From: Rhodosalinus sp046542825
GTDB taxonomy: Bacteria; Pseudomonadota; Alphaproteobacteria; Rhodobacterales; Rhodobacteraceae
Reading direction: 5' to 3'
Assembly (NCBI RefSeq): GCF_046542825.1
Contig: NZ_JBKHAQ010000022.1
Location: 1 to 32,150 of the forward strand
DNA: 32,150 nt
A model generated the notes under the pieces. It saw only the letters and a program-made list of their open reading frames with translations. It was not told the origin of the DNA and did not search any database. How positions within the stretch are numbered: the stretch's first letter is position 1; each line of letters opens with the position of its first letter. The translations under genes were made by a program, and so were the position numbers. This document shows, in pieces, positions 6,947 through 14,190 of this stretch.

Positions 6947-8296
6947 ATGAAGGACGACAATTTTCTCAGGGAGAACAACGCGCGCCATCTGTGGCACCCG
7001 ATGGGCCATCCCGGCGCGGCGCAGACCGACGCGCCCAGAATCGTCCGCAGCGCCGAGGGCGTGCGCATCACCGACATCGACGGGCACTCCGCGGTCGATG
7101 CGGTGGGCGGCCTCTGGTGCGTGAACCTGGGCTATTCCAACGACAAGGTGAAGGAGGCCATCGCGCGCCAGCTCCACGAGCTGCCCTATTACTCCGCCTT
7201 CGCCGGCACCACGAACCCGCCGGCGATCGAGGCGAGCTGGGCCGTGCGCGAATTCTTCGCCGAGGACGGCATGGCGCGGGTGTTCTTCACCTCGGGCGGC
7301 TCCGATTCGGTGGACACCTGCCTGCGGCTGGCGCGGCAGTATCACAAGCTGCGGGGCGAGCCCGGGCGCATCAAGTTCCTGTCGCTGAAGAAGGGCTATC
7401 ACGGCACCCACTGGGGCGGCGCGAGCGTGAACGGCAACGCGCGTTTCCGCACCGCCTACGAGCCGATGCTGCCGGGGTGTTTTCACCTGCCCAGCCCCTA
7501 CACCTACCGCAACCCCTTCGACGAGAGCGATCCCGAGCGGCTGGCGCAGCGGATCGCGGCGGCGATGGAGGACGAGATCGCCTTCCAGGATCCCTCCTCC
7601 ATCGCGGCCTTCATCATGGAGCCGATCCAGGGCGCGGGCGGCGTGATCGTTCCGCACGAAAGCTTCATGAAGCTCATGCGCGAGATCTGCGACCGGCACG
7701 GCATCCTGATGATCTCGGACGAGGTGATCACCGGCTTCGGCCGGACCGGCGACTGGTCGGGCGCGCGGCACTGGGGCGTGCAGCCCGACATGATGAGCAT
7801 CGCCAAGGGCATCACCAGCGGCTATTTCCCGGTGGGCGCCGCACTGGTGAACGAGAAGGTGGCCGAGGTCTTCGAGAAAGCCGAGGCCGAGGGCGCGATC
7901 TATCACGGCTACACCTACTCGGCGCATCCGGTGGGCGCAGCAGCCGTTGTGGCCTGCCTGGAGGAGACCCTGCGCCTCGACACGAAGAGCAACGCGGCGG
8001 CGCGGGGCCGTCAGCTTCACGACGGCGTCCGCGAGCTTGCGGGCCGGTTCGACATCATCGGCGACGTGCGCGGCGGGCATGGGCTGATGACCGGAATCGA
8101 GATCGTCTCTGACCGGGCCGCGAAGACACCGATGGACGCAGGCACCATGAAGCGCGTGCATCAGGCGACTTACGAGGCCGGCGCGATGGTGCGGCTGGGG
8201 ATGCACAATATCCTGATGTCGCCGCCGCTGACGATTTCGGAGGCAGAGGTGAACACGATCCTCTCGGCGCTGGAGGCGGGGTTTTCCGCGGCCTGA
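6947..8296 (+). CDS. Class III (omega) aminotransferase
   Basis: This PLP enzyme transfers terminal amino groups, typically from omega-amino acids, diamines or amines to pyruvate. The 449-residue protein shows the class III pattern: GGLWCVNLGY near residue 60, the phosphate-binding SGGSDSVD, YHG, the PLP-ring aspartate in ISDEVITGFGRTG, and the Schiff-base lysine K287 in AKGITSGYFPVGA. It resembles omega-transaminases used in putrescine, beta-alanine or taurine degradation; the substrate is not readable. The start MKDDNFLREN has GGAG upstream. The gene stands alone, with a palindromic candidate operator overlapping the leader, and ends at a two-hairpin element shared with the 3' end of the facing hydrolase gene. 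Confidence 0.9.
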   Translation: MKDDNFLRENNARHLWHPMGHPGAAQTDAPRIVRSAEGVRITDIDGHSAVDAVGGLWCVNLGYSNDKVKEAIARQLHELPYYSAFAGTTNPPAIEASWAVREFFAEDGMARVFFTSGGSDSVDTCLRLARQYHKLRGEPGRIKFLSLKKGYHGTHWGGASVNGNARFRTAYEPMLPGCFHLPSPYTYRNPFDESDPERLAQRIAAAMEDEIAFQDPSSIAAFIMEPIQGAGGVIVPHESFMKLMREICDRHGILMISDEVITGFGRTGDWSGARHWGVQPDMMSIAKGITSGYFPVGAALVNEKVAEVFEKAEAEGAIYHGYTYSAHPVGAAAVVACLEETLRLDTKSNAAARGRQLHDGVRELAGRFDIIGDVRGGHGLMTGIEIVSDRAAKTPMDAGTMKRVHQATYEAGAMVRLGMHNILMSPPLTISEAEVNTILSALEAGFSAA

Positions 8297-8314
8297 AGCG
8301 CTACGACCGGGGGC

Positions 8315-8368
8315 GGGGGCAAGCGGTTTGCAAACCGCTTGCAAGGCGCTTTTCAAGCGCCTTGCCCC
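8315..8368. repeat. Two-hairpin intergenic element, GGGGCAAG type, copy A
   Basis: Two hairpins lie back to back inside a GGGG...CCCC frame. The first is a perfect 24-bp palindrome (8319-8342), GCAAGCGGTTTG with its complement. The second is AAGGCGCTT-TTC-AAGCGCCTT (8343-8363). The element lies between convergent genes and contains the stop codon of the NlpC/P60 hydrolase (8353-8355). A second copy with different stems but the same frame is at 15255-15307. It probably acts as a bidirectional terminator or 3' stabiliser. Confidence 0.7.
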
Positions 8369-9189
8369 TCTGCCCGGAGCCGGCGGCGCGCGGTGATCGG
8401 TCCGTCGCCCTGCGCCGCGATCCGCGCGGTCGCCTCCTCTATCCGCTCCACGCTCACCGCCATATGGTGCGCGTTGGCATGGATCAGCGTCCCGGCATCG
8501 CGCACCAGTGCCACATGCCCCTTCCAGAACAGCAGGTCGCCGCGGCGCGGCGGCCCCTCGGCCTCGGCGCCCAGCGCCGCCTGCATGTCGCTGTCGCCCG
8601 GACAGGCGATGCCGCAGGCGAGCAGCGCGGCCTGCACCAGTCCCGAACAGTCGATGCCGTCGGCCGAGTTGCCGCCCCAGAGGTAGGGGGTGCCCAGAAG
8701 CCGCTCGGCCACCGCGACCGGATCCGTCTCCGGCACCTCCAGCGGTGCGAGATGCACGACCGGCACGAAGCCCAGCGGCGTCGCAGCAAAGCGGCCCTCG
8801 GTCGCGGTCACAGTGAGCCGCGAACCAAGGCTCAGCGCCATGGCTTCGCGCCGCTTCATGTCCGGGGCAGGATAGACATGGGTGGCCCGCGCCGCGACAC
8901 GATGTGTCGGGGTCCCCGCCCCCCTCACCGCCGCCGCGTCCAGATAGCCGACGTAGCCGTCCTTTTCCGCCTGCACGAAGGCCCAGCCGTTGCGACGCTC
9001 GTAGACCGTGACCGCCTCGCCCAGCAGAAGCTGGCGGTCGCGGGCGCCGTCCGGCGCCGCCAGCAGATCGGCCACCGGCACGGCGACCGTCGCAGCCTCC
9101 CCCTCGACATATCGCTCTGCCGCGACCCAGCCCTTCAGGTGCGCGGCCGCGACGCGCCCGTTGGCGGGCGTGAGCCGCCGGTCGGTCAC
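8353..9189 (-). CDS. NlpC/P60 (C40) cell-wall peptidase with N-terminal SH3-like domains
   Basis: Enzymes of this family cut peptide stems of peptidoglycan. The 278-residue product has two SH3-like regions (about 35-90 and 100-150) followed by a C40 domain with the catalytic cysteine at C181 in GIDCSGLVQ, a histidine in WKGHVALV and the third polar residue near LIHANAHH. No clear signal peptide is seen. The GTG start at 9189 overlaps the stop of the upstream aminopeptidase gene (GTGA); no ATG occurs before the middle of the first domain, so coupling decides the start. The last four residues, GQGA, and the stop codon lie inside a repeat element, so the original C-terminus may have been altered. 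Confidence 0.88.
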   Translation of the reverse strand: MTDRRLTPANGRVAAAHLKGWVAAERYVEGEAATVAVPVADLLAAPDGARDRQLLLGEAVTVYERRNGWAFVQAEKDGYVGYLDAAAVRGAGTPTHRVAARATHVYPAPDMKRREAMALSLGSRLTVTATEGRFAATPLGFVPVVHLAPLEVPETDPVAVAERLLGTPYLWGGNSADGIDCSGLVQAALLACGIACPGDSDMQAALGAEAEGPPRRGDLLFWKGHVALVRDAGTLIHANAHHMAVSVERIEEATARIAAQGDGPITARRRLRAEGQGA

Positions 9190-10571
9190 AGGCCGAGCGC
9201 CCCCGGCAACGCCCCTCGCAGAGCCCGTGCCCCCTGCATCAGCCCGCCCTTGGCGCGTCCGGGCGCCGCCTGCGGCTGCCAGGCGTAGATGTCGAAATGC
9301 GCATAGGCGCCCGCGCCCTCCGCGAAGCGGCGCAGGAAGAGCGCGGCGGTGAGCGCGCCGCCCAGCCCGCCCGAGGGCGCGTTGTCCAGATCGGCGATGC
9401 CGGGCTCGATCATCGCCTCGTAGGGCGCGTGGAACGGCAGGCGCCAGACCGGGTCGGCCCAGCGCGCGCCCGCCTCCGCCAGCCCCTGCGCCAGCGCGTC
9501 GTCGTCGGTGAAGAAGGGGGCAAGGTCCGGCCCCACGGCCACCCGCGCCGCGCCGGTCAGCGTCGCCATGCTGATCAGCGCATCGGGTCCCTCCTCGCAG
9601 GCCAGTGCCAGCGCGTCGGCCAGCACCAGCCGCCCCTCGGCGTCGGTGTTGTTGACCTCGACCGTCAGCCCCTTGCGCGAGGTCAGGATGTCGCCGGGGC
9701 GAAAGGCGTTGCCGGCCACCGCGTTCTCGACCGCGGGGATCAGCACGCGCAGCTGCACCGGCCAGTCCTCTGCCATGATCATCTGCGCAAGACCCAGCAC
9801 GGTCGCCGCGCCGCCCATGTCCTTCTTCATCAGCCCCATCGCCTGCGCGGGCTTCAGGTCCAGGCCTCCGGTGTCGAAGCACACGCCCTTGCCCACAAGC
9901 GTCAGCCGCGGGCCGACATCGCCGTGCCGGATATCGATCAGCCGTGGCGCCTCGGCCGCCGCGCGGCCCACCGTGTGGATCAGCGGCAGGTTTCCGGACA
10001 GCAGGTCGTCGCCGCGCGTCACCTCGATCCGCGCGCCGAAGCGCGCGGCCAGGGCCGCGGCCTCCGCCTCGAGCGCGGCGGGTCCCATGTCCGCGGCCGG
10101 CGTGTTCACCAGATCGCGGGTCAGCGCCTCTGCCTCGGCCAGCGTCTCGATCCGGTCGGGGTCGACGCCTGCGGGCGCGACCAGCCGCCGCTCGGGGCGC
10201 TCGGGGCCCTCGCGGTAGCGGGCGAAAGCATAGCCCGTGAGCAGCCAGCCCAGCGCCTCGGTCTCCGCCACCTCCGCCGGCAGCCCCTCGGCGATCCGCC
10301 AGTCGCCGGGCGGCAGGGCCTGTGCCACGGACGCCAGCGGAAACCGCTGCCGTGCCCGCGCGGCCCCATCGCCATAGCCTGCGACGGCACCGGCCAGGCC
10401 GCCCTTGCCCGGCAGCAGAACCACCTCGCCCAACCCGGCCCTGAAGCCCTGAGCCTCGACCCAGGCGCGATGCGCGGCCCCCGGCCCCGCCAGCCAGTCG
10501 CCCAGCGCATCGGTGCCGAGCAGGGTCAGTGGCAGGGCGCTGGCGTCGTCGGGCGCGAAGCGAAGCGGCAT
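9186..10571 (-). CDS. M17 leucyl aminopeptidase family protein
   Basis: M17 enzymes remove N-terminal amino acids from peptides using two divalent metals, usually as cytoplasmic hexamers. The 461-residue protein has a variable N-terminal domain and a C-terminal catalytic domain with VGKGVCFDTGGLDLK (metal lysine and aspartate), MKKDMGGAA and the signature NTDAEGRLVLADAL. It is somewhat shorter than typical PepA, as in other alphaproteobacterial members. The frame begins 18 codons earlier, but MPLRFAPDD at 10571 has an excellent ribosome binding site (GGAAAGGA) and fits relatives. A candidate promoter lies at 10603-10631. It is co-transcribed with the NlpC/P60 hydrolase, which suggests joint turnover of peptides from the cell wall; this is inference. 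Confidence 0.92.
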   Translation of the reverse strand: MPLRFAPDDASALPLTLLGTDALGDWLAGPGAAHRAWVEAQGFRAGLGEVVLLPGKGGLAGAVAGYGDGAARARQRFPLASVAQALPPGDWRIAEGLPAEVAETEALGWLLTGYAFARYREGPERPERRLVAPAGVDPDRIETLAEAEALTRDLVNTPAADMGPAALEAEAAALAARFGARIEVTRGDDLLSGNLPLIHTVGRAAAEAPRLIDIRHGDVGPRLTLVGKGVCFDTGGLDLKPAQAMGLMKKDMGGAATVLGLAQMIMAEDWPVQLRVLIPAVENAVAGNAFRPGDILTSRKGLTVEVNNTDAEGRLVLADALALACEEGPDALISMATLTGAARVAVGPDLAPFFTDDDALAQGLAEAGARWADPVWRLPFHAPYEAMIEPGIADLDNAPSGGLGGALTAALFLRRFAEGAGAYAHFDIYAWQPQAAPGRAKGGLMQGARALRGALPGALGL

Positions 10572-10602
10572 GGCGGATCCTTTCCGGGACGTTTCGCGGC
10601 GC

Positions 10603-10631
10603 AGACTAGGCCGGCGCGCGGGCAAGGTCCA
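10603..10631 (-). promoter_or_regulatory. Candidate promoter of the M17 aminopeptidase gene
   Basis: On the minus strand TGGACC (10631-10626) and TAGTCT (10608-10603) are spaced by 17 bases. The start codon is 32 bases beyond the -10 box. The form matches two other candidate promoters in this window (10651 and 25871). Confidence 0.35.
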
Positions 10632-10650
10632 CGGGGCCGGCGCAAGCCGC

Positions 10651-10679
10651 TTGTCCGCCCGTGCCCACCCCTCTAGCCT
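10651..10679 (+). promoter_or_regulatory. Candidate promoter of the PLP-dependent lyase gene
   Basis: TTGTCC (10651-10656), 17 bases, TAGCCT (10674-10679). The ribosome binding site GGAGGGA begins nine bases later, implying a very short leader. It is divergent from the aminopeptidase promoter in the same 128-nt gap. Confidence 0.35.
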
Positions 10680-10699
10680 CGCCGTGCGGAGGGACCGCG

Positions 10700-11659
10700 A
10701 TGCAAGCGCACCACGGAATCAGCGATGCGATCGGGCGCACGCCCGCGGTCTGGCTCGACCGGATGGTTGCCGCACGTGGCCTCCGGGGCCGCATCCTCGC
10801 CAAGCTCGATTACCTGAACCCCGGTTTCTCCAAGAAGGACCGCGCCGCCAGGGGCATCCTCGATCTTGCCGCGCAACGCGGAGAACTGACGCAGGGGCAG
10901 CCTGTGGTCGAACTCACCTCCGGCAACATGGGCACCGGCCTCGCCATCCTCTGCGCCGCCCGCGGCCACCCCTTCGTCGCGGTGATGAGCCGCGGCAACT
11001 CGCCCGAGCGGGCACGGATGATGCGCGCACTGGGCGCCGAGGTGGTGCTCGTCGATCAGGCCGAGGGCTCCCAGCCGGGCGAGGTCTCCGGCGCCGACCT
11101 CGCGCTGGTGGAGGAAGAGACCCGGCGCCTCACAGCCGCGCGCGGCGCCTTCCGCGCCGACCAGTTCCGCCATCCCGGCAACGCGCTCGCCCACGAACGC
11201 ACCACGGGCCCGGAACTCTGGGACGACGCGGGGGGCACGCTGACCGCCTTCGCCGATTTCGCGGGTTCGGGCGGCACCTATGCGGGCACGATCCGCGCGC
11301 TCAAGGCCCACGCAGCCGACCTGCGCGGCTACCTTGTAGAGCCAGAGGGCGCGGCCGCCCTCTCCGGCGCCAAGGTCACCCGCCCGGGCCACCCCATCCA
11401 GGGCGGCGGCTACGCGATGCGCGACCTGCCGCTGCTGCAGGGCGCGCCGGTCGACGGCTACCTTACTGTCAGCGGACAGGCGGCCCGCGCCACCGCCCGC
11501 GCACTCGCCCGCGAAGAGGGCATCTTCGCCGGCTTCTCGGCCGGCGCCAATGTCGCCGCCGCGCTCGACCTGCTCGCGGGCCCCGAAGCGGGCGGCACCG
11601 TCGCCGTCATCATCTGCGACAGCGGGCTCAAGTATCTCTCCACCGATCTCTGGCCATGA
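10700..11659 (+). CDS. PLP-dependent cysteine synthase/cystathionine beta-synthase family protein
   Basis: This fold-type II PLP enzyme would act by beta-replacement or beta-elimination on serine, O-acetylserine or similar substrates. The 319-residue product has IGRTPAVWL at the start, the PLP lysine in NPGFSKKDRAARG (about K46), the phosphate and substrate loop TSGNMGTG, and a glycine-rich GSGGTYAG motif. These match CysK/CysM relatives, but differences such as TSGNMG show it is a paralogue of unknown substrate. I took MQAHHGISDAIG at 10700 as the start because GGAGGGA precedes it; the frame extends 13 codons upstream. It is a single-gene unit, ending at a hairpin element. Confidence 0.85.
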   Translation: MQAHHGISDAIGRTPAVWLDRMVAARGLRGRILAKLDYLNPGFSKKDRAARGILDLAAQRGELTQGQPVVELTSGNMGTGLAILCAARGHPFVAVMSRGNSPERARMMRALGAEVVLVDQAEGSQPGEVSGADLALVEEETRRLTAARGAFRADQFRHPGNALAHERTTGPELWDDAGGTLTAFADFAGSGGTYAGTIRALKAHAADLRGYLVEPEGAAALSGAKVTRPGHPIQGGGYAMRDLPLLQGAPVDGYLTVSGQAARATARALAREEGIFAGFSAGANVAAALDLLAGPEAGGTVAVIICDSGLKYLSTDLWP

Positions 11660-11698
11660 GCCTGCGCGGCGCCGCCGCCCGCCCGGCACCCGACCCTA

Positions 11699-11773
11699 GT
11701 CCTTCCTCTTGCCGGAAATACCCTCGGGGGGTGAGGCGGCGAAAGCCGCCGAGGGGGGCAGACAGCCCCCCTT
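11699..11773. repeat. CTTGnnGGAAATACCC-type two-hairpin element, copy 1
   Basis: GTCCTTCCTCTTGCCGGAAA and ATACCC are followed by a hairpin GGCGGC-GAAA-GCCGCC (11735-11750) and a second one GGGGGGC-AGACA-GCCCCCC (11753-11771). It lies between the ends of the convergent lyase and aldehyde dehydrogenase genes, where it could terminate both. A second full copy is at 27145-27210, with the same leader and a different first stem. Confidence 0.65.
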
Positions 11774-11803
11774 GCCACCGCCGCCGCAGCGCGCGCCCCG
11801 GGC

Positions 11804-14146
11804 TCACTCGCCCCAGGGCACCCAGACCGTCTTCACCTCGGTCGCGGCCTCAAGGAACGCAACGCTCTCGCCCGCAGCGCCGGCCCAGTCCCGCGCGCGA
11901 CCGTGGTTCACCCAGGTACGCTTCAGGTTCCCCGCGCTCTCGCGCTCGATCGCGCCCGAGACATCCGACGACGAGAAGGACCAGACCGCCTCGACGTCCA
12001 TGTGCGCCGCCAGCACCGGCGCCAGGTCCGCATGCGTGCCGGTCAGCACGTTCGCCACCCCTGCCGGCACGTCCGAGGTCTCGAGCACCTGGCAGAAATC
12101 CGTGGCTGCCAGCGGAAAGGGCTCGGATGCGATAGCCACCACCCGGTTGCCCATCGCCATCGCCGCACCCAGGCAGGTGACGAAGCCCAGCAACGGCGAC
12201 TCGTCCGGGCAGAACACCCCGATCACCCCCACCGGAGCGCGCATCGCCAGCGCCGTGCCCCTCAGCGGCACGGGCTTCGTCCGGCCCTCCCACTTGTCGG
12301 CCCAGGCCGCCCAGTGGAACAGCCGCCCGACCGAGGCCTCAAGCTCTGCGGCACCCTCGCCCGTGCCGGTCATCGCGTCGAGCCGGTCCGCGATCTCGGC
12401 CGCCCGCGCAGACAGGTTCTCGGCCATGTAATAGATCACCTGCGCGCGGTTGTAGGCGGTGGCCTGCGCCCAGCCGTTGGCCTTGCGCGCCGCCTCCACC
12501 GCGTTGCGCACGTCCTTTCGGCCGGCCGCCGGCACCTGCGCCAGCAGCCGGCCGCCGGCGCCGAAGACATCGCGCGCATACCCGCCGTCGGGCCGCACCT
12601 GCCTGCCCCCGATGTAGAGCTTGGCGGTCCGGTCGAGGCCCTGCTGGCCTGCCTCGCCCGTCATCGGCGCGACGGGCACGAGCGGCTTTGTTTCACCGCC
12701 GTCCTTCGTATAGGCCAGCATCCCCTCCCAGCCGCCTTCACGGTCGAAGCCGCTTTCGCGCAGGCCCCCGAAACCCGCGGCGGCATCGAACATGTTGGTG
12801 CCGTTGACCCAGATCACCCCGGCCTCCAGCCGCGGCGCGACACCGAGGGCAAGGTTCAGGGTCTCCGACCAGACCGAGGCGGCGAGCCCGTAGCGCGTGT
12901 CATTGGCAAGCTGCACCGCCTCCTCAGGCGTGCGGAAGGTGCCCGAAACCAGGACAGGGCCGAAGATCTCCTCCTGCATCAGCGGCGAGGCGGGCGAGAG
13001 CCCGGTGATCAGCGTGGGCGGGTAATAGGCGCCCGTCTCGGGGATCGGGCAGGCCGCGTGCCAGACCTCTCCCTCGCTCTCCTGCGCGACCATCCGGGCC
13101 ACGCGCGCGCGATGTGCAGGGTCCACAACCGCGCCCACGTCGACGGCCTTGTCCAGCGGATCGCCCACGCGCAAGCGGTCCATCCGGGCGCGCAGCTTCG
13201 CGTGAAAGAGCTCTGCCACCCCCTCCTGCACCAGCAGCCGCGAGCCCGCGCAGCACACCTGCCCCGCGTTGAACCAGATCGCGTCCACCAGCCCCTCGAC
13301 CGCCGAGTCGAGATCGGCGTCGTCGAAGACGATGTAGGGCGACTTGCCGCCCAGCTCGAGCGTCAGCGCCTTGCCCGTGCCGGCCGTCGCACGGCGGATG
13401 CGGCGCCCAACCTCGGTCGAGCCGGTGAAGGCGATCTTGTCCACGCCGGCATGGGCCACGATCGCCTCGCCCACCGCCCCGTCGCCGGTGACGATGTTCA
13501 CCACGCCCTCGGGCAGCCCGACCTGCCGGCAGAGTTCGGCGAAGCGCAGCGCGGTCAGCGGCGTCCACTCCGCGGGCTTCAGCACCACCGTGTTGCCCGC
13601 GGCCAGCGCCGGCGCGATCTTCCACGCCAGCATCAGCAGCGGGAAGTTCCACGGCACGATCTGCCCGCAGACGCCCAGCGCCACGCGCCCCGGCATCCCG
13701 GAGGCCATCAGCTGCGCCATCCCGGCGTGGTAGGAGAAATGCCGCGCCACCAGCGGCACGTCGATGTCCCGGCTCTCGCGGATCGGCTTGCCGGTGTCGA
13801 GAGTTTCAAGCACCGCGAAGAGGCGCGCCTGTCGCTGCACCCCGCGTGCCAACGCGTAGAGATGCCGCGCGCGCTCGTGCCCCGACAGCGCCGCCCAGCC
13901 GGGCTGCGCCGCCTTTGCCGCCGCCATCGCCGCGTCCACCTCCGCCGCGCTCGCCTGCGTCACCTCCGCCAGCACATCGCCGGTGGCGGGGCTCTTCGTC
14001 GCGAAGGTCTCGCCCGGCTCGGTGAACCGCCCGCCGATGAAATGCCCGAAGCGCCCGCCGTGCCGCGCGATCCAGTCCAGCGCCTCCGCCGCGCTCTCGG
14101 GCGCCGGACCCCACTCCATCGTCTCGAAAATCCCGCGCACCTGCAT
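11804..14146 (-). CDS. ALDH16-type aldehyde dehydrogenase with an inactive second ALDH domain
   Basis: The 780-residue protein is a fusion of one full aldehyde dehydrogenase (about 30-490) and a shorter second ALDH-like region (about 505-780). Domain one has WNFPLLM, FTGSTEVG, the general base E264 in LELGGKSP and the nucleophile C298 in GQVCCAGSR, exactly 34 residues apart as in active enzymes, so it should oxidise an aldehyde with NAD(P). Domain two keeps PVGVIGVFCPDESPLLGF but has no catalytic cysteine; the corresponding part reads LKRTWVNHG. This is the architecture of ALDH16, known from bacteria and as ALDH16A1 in animals. The gene follows deoC by 44 nt on the same strand, so acetaldehyde is a likely substrate. 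The ATG at 14146 has GAGGA ten bases upstream, inside a repeat. Confidence 0.88.
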   Translation of the reverse strand: MQVRGIFETMEWGPAPESAAEALDWIARHGGRFGHFIGGRFTEPGETFATKSPATGDVLAEVTQASAAEVDAAMAAAKAAQPGWAALSGHERARHLYALARGVQRQARLFAVLETLDTGKPIRESRDIDVPLVARHFSYHAGMAQLMASGMPGRVALGVCGQIVPWNFPLLMLAWKIAPALAAGNTVVLKPAEWTPLTALRFAELCRQVGLPEGVVNIVTGDGAVGEAIVAHAGVDKIAFTGSTEVGRRIRRATAGTGKALTLELGGKSPYIVFDDADLDSAVEGLVDAIWFNAGQVCCAGSRLLVQEGVAELFHAKLRARMDRLRVGDPLDKAVDVGAVVDPAHRARVARMVAQESEGEVWHAACPIPETGAYYPPTLITGLSPASPLMQEEIFGPVLVSGTFRTPEEAVQLANDTRYGLAASVWSETLNLALGVAPRLEAGVIWVNGTNMFDAAAGFGGLRESGFDREGGWEGMLAYTKDGGETKPLVPVAPMTGEAGQQGLDRTAKLYIGGRQVRPDGGYARDVFGAGGRLLAQVPAAGRKDVRNAVEAARKANGWAQATAYNRAQVIYYMAENLSARAAEIADRLDAMTGTGEGAAELEASVGRLFHWAAWADKWEGRTKPVPLRGTALAMRAPVGVIGVFCPDESPLLGFVTCLGAAMAMGNRVVAIASEPFPLAATDFCQVLETSDVPAGVANVLTGTHADLAPVLAAHMDVEAVWSFSSSDVSGAIERESAGNLKRTWVNHGRARDWAGAAGESVAFLEAATEVKTVWVPWGE

Positions 14147-14170
14147 CTTTCAATGGTCCTCAAATACCCA
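14147..14170 (-). repeat. 24-nt intergenic repeat, copy 2, carrying the ALDH ribosome binding site
   Basis: On the minus strand TGGGTATTTGAGG then ACCATTGAAAG runs straight into the dehydrogenase start codon. It matches 21 of 24 positions of 6848-6871. The GAGGA of the repeat is the only Shine-Dalgarno candidate, ten bases from the ATG. Confidence 0.5.
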
Positions 14171-14190
14171 TGCGGCCGCGCCGCGCGCGC

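Noticed and set aside
9190..9882. NlpC/P60 hydrolase frame is open for over 200 codons upstream, inside the aminopeptidase gene
   Set aside because: The upstream translation has no motif and overlaps a well-recognised M17 catalytic domain; the GTG at 9189 overlapping the aminopeptidase stop explains the start.
11804..14146. Suspected artificial joining of two aldehyde dehydrogenase genes by a sequencing error
   Set aside because: The frame is continuous for 780 codons and the two-domain layout with an inactive second half is the known ALDH16 architecture.
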